A DNA stretch of 64,000 nucleotides, from positions 23,781-87,780 of the forward strand of contig JANLPY010000627.1 in NCBI GenBank assembly GCA_031367505.1, in the 5' to 3' direction. The translations under genes and the position numbers were made by a program. This document shows, in pieces, positions 34,838 through 43,696 of this stretch; position 1 is the first letter of the stretch; every line of letters begins with the position of its first letter. The DNA comes from JAKFWF01 sp031367505 (lineage in GTDB: Bacteria > Pseudomonadota > Alphaproteobacteria > Rhizobiales > Hyphomicrobiaceae). The notes beneath the pieces are model-generated. The model was given only the letters and a program-made list of their open reading frames with translations, did not search any database and was not told the DNA's origin.

Positions 34838-35953
34838 ATGACAGCATCGAGTGGAGCAGCACCGATCATCGCCATGCGTGGGGCGGGCTATTACAGCGAA
34901 AATACGGTTGGCGCGAAGGCCGTAATCGATGCCGCGGGCGACCTGGTTTTGGCAGCGCTCGGCGGCATGGATCTGGCTGAGAGCTCGGGCCCCTTCGCCA
35001 TTGCCGACTATGGTGCAGCCGATGGCGGAACCTCGCTCGACCTGATGCGGCGGGTAGTGACTGAGTTGCGGGCAAAGGGCTGCAACCGTCAAATTACGAT
35101 CACCTATACGGACCTGCCGCATAACGATTTTTCGGCCCTGTTCCGGCTTGTGCACGGACACCTGGGAAACCAAGAAGGCACGCCGCTCGGCCAGCAAGAA
35201 GGCGTGCTGACGTTCGGCAGCGGCACCAGTTTTTATCGCCAGATCCTGCCCGACAACACGCTCTCGCTCGGCTTCTCCGCGACGGCGATGCATTGGTTGT
35301 CGCGGTTGCCGGGACCAATCGCCGATGCGGTGCAGGCGGTCGGCGCGACCGAGGCCGAACGTGCAGCGTTCCGTGCGCAATCTATGGACGATTGGCGGAC
35401 GATATTGCTGGCACGCGCACGCGAGATGCGGCCGGGTGCCAAGCTCGTCTTGGCCAATTTCTGCGAGGATGAAGAGGGCCGCTACCTGGGGGCGACCGGC
35501 GGCATCAACATGTTCGCCGAGTTCGCACGCCACTGGCGGGCATTGCGCGATGCCGGCACCATTAGTGACACGGAATATCGTGCGGCAACTTTCCCGCAGT
35601 TCTATAAGAAGCCGGCCGAGTTCGCGGCGCCCTTCCTCGAGGCCGGTTCATCAGTTGCGCTGGCAGGATTACGGCTCGACCACATATCGACGCGTGTGAC
35701 CGGCTGCCCATATGCGGCTGATTTCAAACGCCATGGCGATGCGCGCGCATTCGCCAAGGCCTATATCCCGACCTTGCGATCCTGGACCGAAAGTACATTC
35801 GCCGGCGCGCTCGAAAAGGGGCGAAGTGCTGCCGAGCGCCAGGGGATTATCGACAGCTTCTATCGGGCCTACGAAGACGCGGTGGCCGCATCACCGGAAG
35901 GCCACGCCATGAATTACGTGCACTGCTTCATGGTGATTACCAAGGCAATGTGA
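34838..35953 (+). CDS. SABATH-type carboxyl methyltransferase
   Basis: A 371-residue SAM-dependent methyltransferase resembling the SABATH family, which methylates carboxyl groups of salicylate, jasmonate and similar acids in plants and occurs sporadically in bacteria. Visible features are GYYSENTVGAKAVIDAAGDL at the N-terminus, the SAM site FAIADYGAADGGTSLDLMR, TYTDLPHNDFSALFRLV, SLGFSATAMHWLSRLPG and the C-terminal GHAMNYVHCFMV. ATG 34838 follows AAGGACGAG. It diverges from the CoA ligase, so the two may act on the same acid in opposite ways (methyl ester versus thioester). It could also protect or release a volatile ester. Acceptor unknown. Confidence 0.83.
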   Translation: MTASSGAAPIIAMRGAGYYSENTVGAKAVIDAAGDLVLAALGGMDLAESSGPFAIADYGAADGGTSLDLMRRVVTELRAKGCNRQITITYTDLPHNDFSALFRLVHGHLGNQEGTPLGQQEGVLTFGSGTSFYRQILPDNTLSLGFSATAMHWLSRLPGPIADAVQAVGATEAERAAFRAQSMDDWRTILLARAREMRPGAKLVLANFCEDEEGRYLGATGGINMFAEFARHWRALRDAGTISDTEYRAATFPQFYKKPAEFAAPFLEAGSSVALAGLRLDHISTRVTGCPYAADFKRHGDARAFAKAYIPTLRSWTESTFAGALEKGRSAAERQGIIDSFYRAYEDAVAASPEGHAMNYVHCFMVITKAM

Positions 35954-35959
35954 GCGCAC

Positions 35960-36826
35960 TCAGCCGCCGGTGCCGGTCGCAACCGGTGTACCGGCGGTTT
36001 CGAGGCCCCACTCGCTCCATGACCCGTCGTAGACGGCGGCGTTGGTTTGTCCGAGCCTTGCCAACGCGAGTGCGATGACGCCGGCCGTCACGCCGGATCC
36101 GCATGAGGCAACGACCGGTTTCATCGGATCGACGCCAGCCGCCTTGAAGATCGCCGCCAATTCCGCCTCGGACTTGAGTGTGCCGTCGGCATTCAGCAGG
36201 GTGCCGAACGGCACGTTCTTGGAGCTTGGAATGTGTCCGGATCTTAGACCCGCGCGTGGTTCGGGCACGGTGCCAGCGAAACGTCCCGCCGCGCGCGCAT
36301 CCACGATCTGGGTTGTCTTGGAGCCGATCAACGCTTTGACATCGTCCTTGTCGCGAACCAGTTCGGCAATGAGGCGGCCGGTGAAGTGACGTGGGGTGCG
36401 CAGTTGGGTCACTTCGTCGGTGACGGGCCGGCCCTCGGCTTTCCACTTCTTCAAGCCGCCATTCAACACCGCCACATCGTTGTGACCCATGGTGCGGAAC
36501 ATCCACCAGACGCGCGCCGCCGAATAGAGCCCTTCGCTATCGTAGACGATGATACGCATACCATCGCCGATGCCCATTTTACGCATGCGGCTGGCGAATT
36601 TGGCGGCTGACGGCAACATGTGCGGCAGGGATGATTTCTCATCGGCGATGTCGTTGATGTCGAAGAACATCGCGCCCTCGATGTGTTCGGCCTTGTACTC
36701 GGCGAACGCGTCGCGCTTGGCCGTAGGCAAGTGCATCGATCCATCGAGAATGATCAAATCAGGCGCGCCCATGCGCTCGGCGAGCCATGATGTCTCCACC
36801 AGAAACTTCGACGCGATGTCCGTCAT
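35960..36826 (-). CDS. sseA: 3-mercaptopyruvate-type sulfurtransferase
   Basis: A 288-residue enzyme with two rhodanese domains, transferring sulfur from 3-mercaptopyruvate or thiosulfate to acceptors. The first domain has FFDINDIADEKSSLPHMLPS. The second carries the active loop VASCGSGVTAGVIALAL; the CGSGVT form is typical of mercaptopyruvate sulfurtransferases. ATG 36826 is chosen, the 15-residue upstream extension being non-homologous. It is 31 bases downstream of alaX, with cysteine synthase next, forming a sulfur-metabolism run. The 3' end faces the methyltransferase gene. Confidence 0.92.
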   Translation of the reverse strand: MTDIASKFLVETSWLAERMGAPDLIILDGSMHLPTAKRDAFAEYKAEHIEGAMFFDINDIADEKSSLPHMLPSAAKFASRMRKMGIGDGMRIIVYDSEGLYSAARVWWMFRTMGHNDVAVLNGGLKKWKAEGRPVTDEVTQLRTPRHFTGRLIAELVRDKDDVKALIGSKTTQIVDARAAGRFAGTVPEPRAGLRSGHIPSSKNVPFGTLLNADGTLKSEAELAAIFKAAGVDPMKPVVASCGSGVTAGVIALALARLGQTNAAVYDGSWSEWGLETAGTPVATGTGG

Positions 36827-36857
36827 GGCTAAAGCTTTCTCTGAAGGTTTGCAGGCG

Positions 36858-37583
36858 TCAGATAAACGCAACGCGAATTCGCCGGTTTAGTTTGCCCTTC
36901 TTTTCTATTTTTGTAACTGCCAATTGGCCGATTTCGCTGGTGTTACGCACATGTGTGCCACCGCAAGGCTGCCGGTCGATTGAGCCGCTCTCGCCAATTA
37001 GAACGAGACGCACCCGGCCCGAGCCCATCGGCGGCTTGACCGCCATCGTGCGCACGAGGTTTGGATTGGCCTCCAGTTCAGCATCCGTAATCCACTGTTC
37101 GGTAACGGCATGATTGGCCCCGATCAGAGCATTGAGTTCGGTGGTCAATCGATCTTTGTCGATGGCGTCGGCATCGGCGATGTCGAAATCGAGACGGCCT
37201 TCATCCGCACCGATCTGACCGCCGGTGACGGGGAATTTGACCAGACTACACAGCAAGTGCAACCCGGTGTGCATGCGCATCAGCTTATGACGATTGGGCC
37301 AATCAAGGGTGACGGTGGCATCGGTTCCCGGCGCCGGGGTTGACGGCAGGGGCTGCGCTGGCACATGTACGATCGTTGCCTTGTCAGCATCATAGACGGC
37401 GGTGGCGATGGCGATCGAACCGAGGTTTGGGATGTCGATCGAACCGATGTCGCCGGGCTGGCCGCCAGCGGATGCATAGAAAACGGTCCGGTCGAGTATG
37501 ATGCCGCCGCGATCGGTCACGCTGAGGATCTTGGCCGTTGCCGATCTCGCGTAGGCGTCGTCGCGATAGAGTTTCTCGGTCAT
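36858..37583 (-). CDS. alaX: Alanyl-tRNA editing protein AlaX
   Basis: A 241-residue free-standing editing factor that hydrolyses mischarged Ser- or Gly-tRNA(Ala). The zinc site is complete: HTGLH near residues 104-108 and CGGTHV near 205-210. The N-terminal FYASAGGQPGDIG matches the AlaRS-like domain of the longer AlaX-M type. ATG 37583 lies five bases from the cysteine-synthase stop at 37589, so the two are in one transcript. Linking tRNA editing with cysteine synthesis may reflect control of serine pools, an inference only. Confidence 0.92.
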   Translation of the reverse strand: MTEKLYRDDAYARSATAKILSVTDRGGIILDRTVFYASAGGQPGDIGSIDIPNLGSIAIATAVYDADKATIVHVPAQPLPSTPAPGTDATVTLDWPNRHKLMRMHTGLHLLCSLVKFPVTGGQIGADEGRLDFDIADADAIDKDRLTTELNALIGANHAVTEQWITDAELEANPNLVRTMAVKPPMGSGRVRLVLIGESGSIDRQPCGGTHVRNTSEIGQLAVTKIEKKGKLNRRIRVAFI

Positions 37584-37588
37584 CCTGG

Positions 37589-38635
37589 TCAGGCCTTTTC
37601 GGGATCGGCAAACACGGCCGGAACAGTGCGATTGGTGACGAGCCACGGTGGCACGGGAAGGTTCTTGGACGCCATGAACTCGGGGTTGAATAGTTTCGAC
37701 TGATATCGCGTACCGTAGTCGCACAGGATCGTCACGATCGTGTGCCCCGGCCCCAGTTCTTTCGCCAAACGCTTGGCGCCGGCAATATTGACGCCGGTGG
37801 AGGCGCCCATGCAGAGGCCCTCTTCGGTCAAAAGCCGGTAGACGATTTCGACGGCTTCCTTGTCATCTATGCGATACGATTTGTCGACGACGGCGCCCTC
37901 CAAGTTGGCGGTGATGCGCCCCTGGCCAATGCCTTCGGCAATCGATGATCCCTCGGCTTTCAACTCGCCGGTCGTGTAGTAGCTGTGCAGGGCGGCACCG
38001 TGCACGTCGGCAAGGGCGATCGCGATATCACGACGTCTGGCCTTCAATCCCATCGACACGCCAGCCAATGTGCCACCTGATCCAACGGCACAGCAAAAAC
38101 CGTCTATTTTACCGCCGGTCTGCTCGAAAATTTCGGGCGCGGTCGTCTCGATGTGCGCTTGCCGGTTGGCGACATTGTCGAACTGATTGGCCCAAATGGC
38201 GCCGTTCGGCTCGCTGGCGTTCAACGCGGCGGCGAGCCGGCCTGAGTATTTCACGAAGTTATTCGGGTTTTTATAGGGGACTGCCGGCACTTCGACGAGC
38301 GTCGCGCCAAGCAAGCGCAGGGCGTCCTTTTTTTCCTGGGCCTGGGTCTCAGGAATGACAATGACGCCACGATAGCCCAGAGCCGCGCCGATTACGGCCA
38401 AGCCAATGCCGGTGTTGCCAGCGGTGCCCTCGACGATCGTGCCGCCCGGTCGCAAGGTCCCACGGCGGACCGCGTCTTGAATGATGAACAAGGCGGCGCG
38501 GTCTTTCACCGATTGGCCTGGGTTCATGAACTCGGCCTTGCCGAGGATTTCACAACCGGTCTCTTCCGAGGCTCGGCGCAAGCGGATCAGCGGCGTGCGC
38601 CCCACGGCTGCAGCGATTGTATCAGCGGTAAACAA
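37589..38635 (-). CDS. Cysteine synthase (CysK-like), TTG start
   Basis: A 348-residue PLP enzyme making cysteine from O-acetylserine and sulfide. The PLP-Lys motif is NPGQSVKDRAALFIIQ, the substrate loop is VEGTAGNTGIGLAVIG, and the phosphate loop is AVGSGGTLAGVSMGLKARR. I place the start at TTG 38635, preceded by GGTGGAG, because homologues begin just there (FTADTIAAAVGRTPLIRL) and no ATG lies nearby in frame. The longer frame to 38812 runs into the divergent porin-like gene's promoter. The family end LPVPPWL is followed by a short tail. It leads the cysK-alaX-sseA run. Confidence 0.9.
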   Translation of the reverse strand: MFTADTIAAAVGRTPLIRLRRASEETGCEILGKAEFMNPGQSVKDRAALFIIQDAVRRGTLRPGGTIVEGTAGNTGIGLAVIGAALGYRGVIVIPETQAQEKKDALRLLGATLVEVPAVPYKNPNNFVKYSGRLAAALNASEPNGAIWANQFDNVANRQAHIETTAPEIFEQTGGKIDGFCCAVGSGGTLAGVSMGLKARRRDIAIALADVHGAALHSYYTTGELKAEGSSIAEGIGQGRITANLEGAVVDKSYRIDDKEAVEIVYRLLTEEGLCMGASTGVNIAGAKRLAKELGPGHTIVTILCDYGTRYQSKLFNPEFMASKNLPVPPWLVTNRTVPAVFADPEKA

Positions 38636-38800
38636 GCGGCGGTCTCCACCCAATGAAACACATTTGGACGATTTTGCGCATACGTCCGATTTCGTGACGG
38701 CGCTTAACCCGGGCTTAACCCAGGCCGGTGCATTGTCAAAGGGCAACATGAAGTCAGTAAGGCATCGAACACAAGTGCCTGTATCACGAGGATGACACAT

Positions 38801-39730
38801 ATGACGATCCACTTGAAGTCCAGTCTCGCCTCGGCAGCACTTGTAGCTGTCGCAGCAATCGCTACTTCTGCTTCGGCAGCCGATCTTGGCGGATATCGCG
38901 GCGGCTCACTGAAGGACAATGGCGGTTACGTGCTGGCAGCCCCGTCAGGCGGCCCGGTTGGCAACTGCTACTTCCGCGCCGACGTCGGCTATTCCTGGTC
39001 GCGCAACCCGGACATCAAGTTTCCAGTTGGCAATACCATCAACACATGGGATGCCACCGATACTACTTATACCTCCAGCTACACCCAGACTGGCAGCAAC
39101 GTTGCTGACACGACCATGGAAAATTCCTGGCTCGGCGAAGCGGGCTTCGGTTGCGGTTCTGGCTCCTACGGCATCCGCGGTGAATTGATGCTGGGTTACC
39201 GCGGCGACCGCAAGATCGACGGAACTCCCGGCGACTATACCATCACCAATGATCACAGTGCCTTCGGTGGCGGCGTAGTGGCTGATCCGACAGTTGTCGA
39301 TCCGCTGCATACCTCGGTGAAAACCTACACCCTGATGGCCAACGTCTACAAAGACCTCGGCAAATTCGGTAACGTCACGCCGTACGTCGGTGCCGGCATC
39401 GGCGTCGCCTACAATCAAATGTCGGAAACTTATTTCACCGGCACAACGACGCTCCCAAACCGCATCGCTGGCGACAACGACATCTCACTGGCTTGGTCGC
39501 TGATGGCCGGCATCGGCTACCAGATTTCTGATCGCGCCATCCTTGACGTCGGCTACCGTTACATCGACATGGGCAAGATCTCATCGCAACGTCATGACAA
39601 CGCCGGCAACATCAACCCGCGCGTCGTCATTGATGATCTCGCCGCTCACGAGTTCAAAGTCGGTCTGCGCTATCACTTCGGCGCCAGCGATTGCTGCTCA
39701 GCCCAGCCTGCCTACGCCCCAATGAAGTAA
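38801..39730 (+). CDS. Outer-membrane beta-barrel protein
   Basis: A 309-residue exported protein with a Sec signal (MTIHLKSSLASAALVAVAAI, likely cleavage after ATSASA). It is followed by an antiparallel beta-barrel of the Omp25/Omp31-like type common in Hyphomicrobiales. Barrel signatures are FRADVGYSWSR, PYVGAGIGVAYNQ, IGYQISDRAILDVGYRYIDM and the terminal strand EFKVGLRYHFG. ATG 38801 follows ACGAGG with good spacing; ATG 38792 is less well placed. It is unusual in having a short tail after the last strand (two Cys and AYAPMK). A strong terminator follows. Function: structural or porin-like. Confidence 0.88.
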   Translation: MTIHLKSSLASAALVAVAAIATSASAADLGGYRGGSLKDNGGYVLAAPSGGPVGNCYFRADVGYSWSRNPDIKFPVGNTINTWDATDTTYTSSYTQTGSNVADTTMENSWLGEAGFGCGSGSYGIRGELMLGYRGDRKIDGTPGDYTITNDHSAFGGGVVADPTVVDPLHTSVKTYTLMANVYKDLGKFGNVTPYVGAGIGVAYNQMSETYFTGTTTLPNRIAGDNDISLAWSLMAGIGYQISDRAILDVGYRYIDMGKISSQRHDNAGNINPRVVIDDLAAHEFKVGLRYHFGASDCCSAQPAYAPMK

Positions 39731-39763
39731 TTTGCCTCTGACTGTCAGCGGTAAATCCATCGA

Positions 39764-39804
39764 CGCCGAGCTTCAGAAATGAAGCTCGGCGATTTGTTGT
39801 TTTG
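39764..39804 (+). terminator. Rho-independent terminator of the barrel-protein gene
   Basis: Perfect 12-bp stem CGCCGAGCTTCA / TGAAGCTCGGCG with a GAAA tetraloop (39764-39791), followed by the T-rich run ATTTGTTGTTTTG. It lies 34 bases after the stop codon. Confidence 0.9.
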
Positions 39805-39887
39805 AGCCGCTCGGTGCTGGCCGCGTTTTTGCGATCACCTGTTCAGTCGTTGAACTCGTGAAGCAAAACGTAAAGGGTCGTATCAAA

Positions 39888-39959
39888 ATGGGTCGTTTCA
39901 CACTGATCATGTGCGGTGTTTGGTTAGCTTGCGCCGTATTTTTCTCGATAGCCGCTTGA
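39888..39959 (+). CDS. Possible 23-residue membrane peptide
   Basis: ATG 39888 to TGA 39959 encodes a 23-residue peptide, MGRFTLIMCGVWLACAVFFS plus IAA: a short basic start and one hydrophobic helix. TAAAGGG lies about 11 bases upstream. It sits alone between the terminator and the convergent amidohydrolase gene. It has the form of known small bacterial membrane peptides, but chance is not excluded. Confidence 0.3.
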   Translation: MGRFTLIMCGVWLACAVFFSIAA

Positions 39960-39978
39960 TGCACCGGTGAGCAATCAA

Positions 39979-41127
39979 TCACGCCCCGACGGTTCCGTGC
40001 CACCACTTGCCGCCGAGCACGACGCCTTCGGAGAGGATGCGTTGGCGGCCTTCCATGTGCTCGCCCATGACGTCGACGTAATCGAACTTGCCTTCCGCAA
40101 TTTTAAGGACAGTCGCATCGCCGGCCGAACCGGCTTTTAGTGAGCCGAGTTCCGGACGCTTGAGCGCCATTGCGCAGTTGACCGTGCTCTCCTTGATGAC
40201 TTCGGCTAGCGGCATCCCCATGCACAAGAACTTCGACATGGTCGTCACCTGATCGAAGGCGGGGCCATCGATACACAGCACATGCACGTCCGATGAAATG
40301 GTATCCGGATAGAAACCGTTGGCGAGCATGGCGCGCGCGGTTTTAAACGAGAATGAACCGCCGCCATGGCCGATATCGAAAAGCACCCCGCGTTTGCGAG
40401 CGGCCAACACCGCCGGTTTGACTGTGCCTTGCGAGGTGCAAGGAGCGTTCGGGAATGGCCGGAAGGCATGCGTCAACACATCGCCCGGTCGGAGCATATC
40501 GAGCACCGCTTCATATGAGGGGGGCGGATGATCGATATGCGCCATCAACGGCATGCCGGTTTCTTCTGCAACTTGTAGTGCGATATTCAACGGCGCGGCT
40601 CCTTGGTCGCCCGACGAATGCAGTCCCACCCGGACCTTGATGCCGACGATAACATCGCGATTGGCATTGGCCACTTCGACGGCTTCGCGCGGCGCCATCA
40701 AGTCCATGTTTTTGCTCTCGCCGACCATGATCGTCTTCGAGAAGCCAAAGATGCCGGCGAACGAGACATGCAGGTAAGCAAGGATGCGCGCTTGCGACCG
40801 TTCGATGACGTGCTTGCGGAAGCCGGCGAAGTTGCCGGGACCAGCACTCCCGGTATCGATCGCCGTTGTGACGCCGGAGGTTCGGCAAAACTCATCGGCA
40901 TCGATACCCAGGGAGGTGCCGCCCCAATAGACGTGGGTGTGCAGGTCGATAAGCCCCGGCGTGACGACGTAGCCCTTTACGTCGCGAACCTGGGTGTTGG
41001 GCGTGGCCTTCAGCGCCGTACCGACACCGGCGGATTTGCCGTCCTTGAACCCGACATCCATCACGCCATCGATGTTCTGCGATGGGTCGATCACGTGGCC
41101 GTTGCGTAAGATCAGATCGTAGGACAT
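39979..41127 (-). CDS. Amidohydrolase/deacetylase-type metallohydrolase
   Basis: A 382-residue TIM-barrel metallohydrolase of the dihydroorotase-like amidohydrolase/deacetylase group. The composite beta-sandwich opens LILRNGHVIDPSQNIDGVMD. The metal motif is TPGLIDLHTHVYWGGTSLG (HxH), a probable bridging Lys is in VGIKVRVGLHSSG, His ligands are in LMAHIDHPP and LTHAFRPFPN, and the final Asp in TISSDVHVLCIDG. All ligands are present, so it should be active, perhaps on N-acyl amino acids or cyclic imides. It is followed on the same strand by a stretch facing the barrel-protein gene. Confidence 0.87.
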   Translation of the reverse strand: MSYDLILRNGHVIDPSQNIDGVMDVGFKDGKSAGVGTALKATPNTQVRDVKGYVVTPGLIDLHTHVYWGGTSLGIDADEFCRTSGVTTAIDTGSAGPGNFAGFRKHVIERSQARILAYLHVSFAGIFGFSKTIMVGESKNMDLMAPREAVEVANANRDVIVGIKVRVGLHSSGDQGAAPLNIALQVAEETGMPLMAHIDHPPPSYEAVLDMLRPGDVLTHAFRPFPNAPCTSQGTVKPAVLAARKRGVLFDIGHGGGSFSFKTARAMLANGFYPDTISSDVHVLCIDGPAFDQVTTMSKFLCMGMPLAEVIKESTVNCAMALKRPELGSLKAGSAGDATVLKIAEGKFDYVDVMGEHMEGRQRILSEGVVLGGKWWHGTVGA

Positions 41128-41234
41128 GGGGTATCGCTGCCTCGTGATGAGCTGGATTTGCGCCAGTGTAAGCCGAGATGCATCCCGTTGTGCTGTGAAA
41201 AACCACGTGGCGGCTTACGCTCGCGGCGCATGGC

Positions 41235-41807
41235 TCACGCCAGATGTTGCCGCATCATCACCAGGCAATCACGAAAACCCGTTAGGTCGGCCATCTTTTG
41301 GGGACCGGCGACATTATTGACGACAACGTCCGCGCCGGTCTCATGAATGGCGATCGCTATCATCAGGTTCTCAGCCAATCCAAAATCCTCGATGTCGACG
41401 GCCGAGTCATCGCAGTCGTAAGCCAATCTGGGCAACATCCGGAATGCGCGCGCCCGGCTGGCATAGTCGCCGGCGGCGTTGGTGTAGCCGAGCGCCGGCT
41501 TGCCCAGCGCGCGCATGAACCCCACCTCATAAGCGGTACCGGCATCCATCGAGGCGCCACGAAACGGTGTCATGTTGGCGATTACCGCATCGGCCGATCG
41601 CATCAATGCCTCGTTGGCGAGCGCGATGCGCCGGGCGGCTTCCGACTTCGACAACCCGTTGAGATCGAGACTGGCATCCAACGGGAAAAGACCTTCGAAG
41701 CCATGCTCATCGCACAGCCGTTGCTTCTCTAAACCGATGGTTTTTGCCTCGGGCAAAAACACCTCTGGTCCGGCGAGGTAGATACGAGCGCGTTGTTCAG
41801 TGTTCAT
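41235..41807 (-). CDS. Nucleoside 2-deoxyribosyltransferase
   Basis: A 190-residue enzyme that exchanges bases on 2'-deoxyribonucleosides (salvage). Family features: RIYLAGPEVFLPEA at the N-terminus, DAVIANMTPFRGASMDAGTA, and the catalytic Glu in GTAYEVGFMRALGKP. Length is normal. It lies downstream of the cyclase gene on the same strand (18 bases apart), so it may share its transcript. Confidence 0.9.
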   Translation of the reverse strand: MNTEQRARIYLAGPEVFLPEAKTIGLEKQRLCDEHGFEGLFPLDASLDLNGLSKSEAARRIALANEALMRSADAVIANMTPFRGASMDAGTAYEVGFMRALGKPALGYTNAAGDYASRARAFRMLPRLAYDCDDSAVDIEDFGLAENLMIAIAIHETGADVVVNNVAGPQKMADLTGFRDCLVMMRQHLA

Positions 41808-41825
41808 GAGCCGGTTCCTGAAAGA

Positions 41826-43004
41826 TCATGCCGGGGCGTAAAGGCCGTGTTCGCCTGGCACGCCCTTGAGTTCGAAGACGCCAAGGAATTGAGTGTCAGG
41901 TTCAACGTGGGCGGCGAAGGCTGCGGACATCAGGATCGGCCGATGCAAGCGGCCATTCAGCCGGGTGATGCGGTTGGCGATATTCACGTCGCGACCGATC
42001 ACTGTGAAATCGAGGCGTTCACCTGACCCGACGTTGCCGTAGGCGGCTTCCCCGTAATGCAATGCAATGCCAGCGATCAAAGGTGCCGGGAGCGAGCCGA
42101 ACGTGTTGGCGCGTGCAATTCTCGCAAGGCTCGAGGTCGCCGCAGCAAGCGCCTGGGTGCATACTTCGGTTGCATTCCCGTCGTGCTCCTGAAACATCGC
42201 GAGCACACCATCACCGATGAACTTCAAAACTTCCCCGCCGCGGCTCTCCACTTCCGGTACGACGCAGTCGAAGTATCGGTTGAGGAGATCGGTAATGTCC
42301 TCTTCGGCTAGGTCCATCGAGAGGTTGGTGTAGCCGCGAAGATCGCTGAACAGCAGCGCCGACTTTATGCGCGTAACCTTGCCGCGATGAATATCACCCG
42401 CCAAAATCCGGTGGTGCGGGTCGCCGCCAACGTAGGTGTGTAAGATGTCCTTCAAGATGCGATCGCCGGCCCGGATTTCCATTACGCAACGGATGGCTGG
42501 GATAATGGCTCGGAAGAACGCGAAATCGTTCGCGCTAAAACCGGATGGGTTTTTAGTCGCAAACGTAATGCCGTTGCGGCGACGGCCATTGGAAAAGGCC
42601 AGTGGAATGCAGACGTAGTGCGTGTAGCCACCAGCCTTCAGGCCAGGAACGACACCGTAGGCATTGAGCGGGCTCTCTAAGGGTCTGATCTCGACCCATT
42701 CGCCGGTCCGGTTGGCCTCCGCATAGGGGCTGCGCTCATAGGTTTGCTCGGTCTCCGGTCCGTACGGATAGAGGCGTTCGATCGATGTACCACCCAGGTG
42801 CCATTCGCGGCCGATGCCTTGGTTCGCGGCATTGAGAAGTTGAACGGCCGTTGCTGACCTAGCGAGCGGCACGCCGGCCTCGACGATCCGCTCGCACAAT
42901 TGGGTCAACGCGACGCCAAGGTCGCCAATGAACATGCCCTGATCGAGGAGCCAGTCGCGGATCTCTCCGGCCTTGCGATTTAGTCTTGCGTTGCTCTTTG
43001 TCAT
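41826..43004 (-). CDS. Class III adenylate cyclase
   Basis: A 392-residue protein with an N-terminal sensor-like domain (residues 1-190, no membrane segment) and a C-terminal class III cyclase domain. Metal-binding Asp residues are in LLFSDLRGYTN (near 218) and FIGDGVLAM (near 263). The adenine-specific Lys is in EVLKFIGDG, and the substrate residues in DFTVIGRDVNIANRI (Asn and Arg) are intact, so it should make cAMP. The N-terminal region resembles that of many rhizobial soluble cyclases whose signal is unknown. ATG 43004 is used. It diverges from the dioxygenase-like gene at 43088. Confidence 0.9.
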   Translation of the reverse strand: MTKSNARLNRKAGEIRDWLLDQGMFIGDLGVALTQLCERIVEAGVPLARSATAVQLLNAANQGIGREWHLGGTSIERLYPYGPETEQTYERSPYAEANRTGEWVEIRPLESPLNAYGVVPGLKAGGYTHYVCIPLAFSNGRRRNGITFATKNPSGFSANDFAFFRAIIPAIRCVMEIRAGDRILKDILHTYVGGDPHHRILAGDIHRGKVTRIKSALLFSDLRGYTNLSMDLAEEDITDLLNRYFDCVVPEVESRGGEVLKFIGDGVLAMFQEHDGNATEVCTQALAAATSSLARIARANTFGSLPAPLIAGIALHYGEAAYGNVGSGERLDFTVIGRDVNIANRITRLNGRLHRPILMSAAFAAHVEPDTQFLGVFELKGVPGEHGLYAPA

Positions 43005-43087
43005 CTAGCCGTCTTATAGCGTGAAGGTTCGCATCCGTCATCGTCGCAAGCGGGTTCGGCGCAAACGCGATCGTTAAGGGATACCTC

Positions 43088-43696
43088 GTGACAACCATCC
43101 AAAATTTGTTTGTTACCAGACTTTATCGCGCAGAACTCGATGAATTGAGTGTAATCGATCTCGTGCGCGCCAGCCGGGCAATCGAAAAAGGCGACAAGGC
43201 CGGGCGAAGCTGGTCGAAGGCGAACAAATACAAGGGCTACACCTCGTATTCGTCGCTCAACGACCTCACCACGCGCACACCGGAATTCGGCCAGTTGAAA
43301 AGCGTGATCGACGGTCATGTGGCGACCTTTGCCGAGGACGCCGCCTTTGATTTAGGCCGGCGCAAGTTGAAGCTCGACAGCATCTGGATCAACATTCTGG
43401 CGCCTGGCGGCGTTCACACCGGCCACATCCATCCGCACAGCGTTGTGAGCGGGACGTACTACGCGGCAGTGCCCGAACGATCGAGTGCGATCCGCTTCGA
43501 GGATCCCCGGTTGGGGCTGATGATGGCGGCTCCCATGCGTCGCGACGATGCGCCGATCGAGCAGCGCTCATTTGTTGCCGTGACGCCGAAAGCGGGCACC
43601 TTGCTCCTTTGGGAAAGCTGGCTTCGTCACGAGGTGCCGATCAACGACGCGGCCCAAGATCGCATCAGCATCAGCTTCAATTATCGCTGGGGTTGA
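43088..43696 (+). CDS. TIGR02466-type 2OG-Fe(II) oxygenase
   Basis: A 202-residue protein of the TIGR02466 group of putative 2-oxoglutarate/iron oxygenases. The core is LKLDSIWINILAPGGVHTGH followed by IHPHSVVSGTYYAAVPE (iron-ligand His candidates) and RHEVPINDAAQDRISISFNY (third ligand His and the Arg that holds 2-oxoglutarate). The start is GTG 43088 behind TAAGGG. It is convergent with the GNAT gene, overlapping by 20 bases. Substrate unknown. Confidence 0.85.
   Translation: MTTIQNLFVTRLYRAELDELSVIDLVRASRAIEKGDKAGRSWSKANKYKGYTSYSSLNDLTTRTPEFGQLKSVIDGHVATFAEDAAFDLGRRKLKLDSIWINILAPGGVHTGHIHPHSVVSGTYYAAVPERSSAIRFEDPRLGLMMAAPMRRDDAPIEQRSFVAVTPKAGTLLLWESWLRHEVPINDAAQDRISISFNYRWG

Noticed and set aside
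35960..36506. Second open frame over the sulfurtransferase gene
   Set aside because: It is a shifted frame rich in Arg/His/Pro, without homology, inside the well-supported sseA gene.
39773..40006. 77-codon minus-strand frame overlapping the terminator
   Set aside because: It covers the hairpin and part of the amidohydrolase gene and has no recognisable family content.
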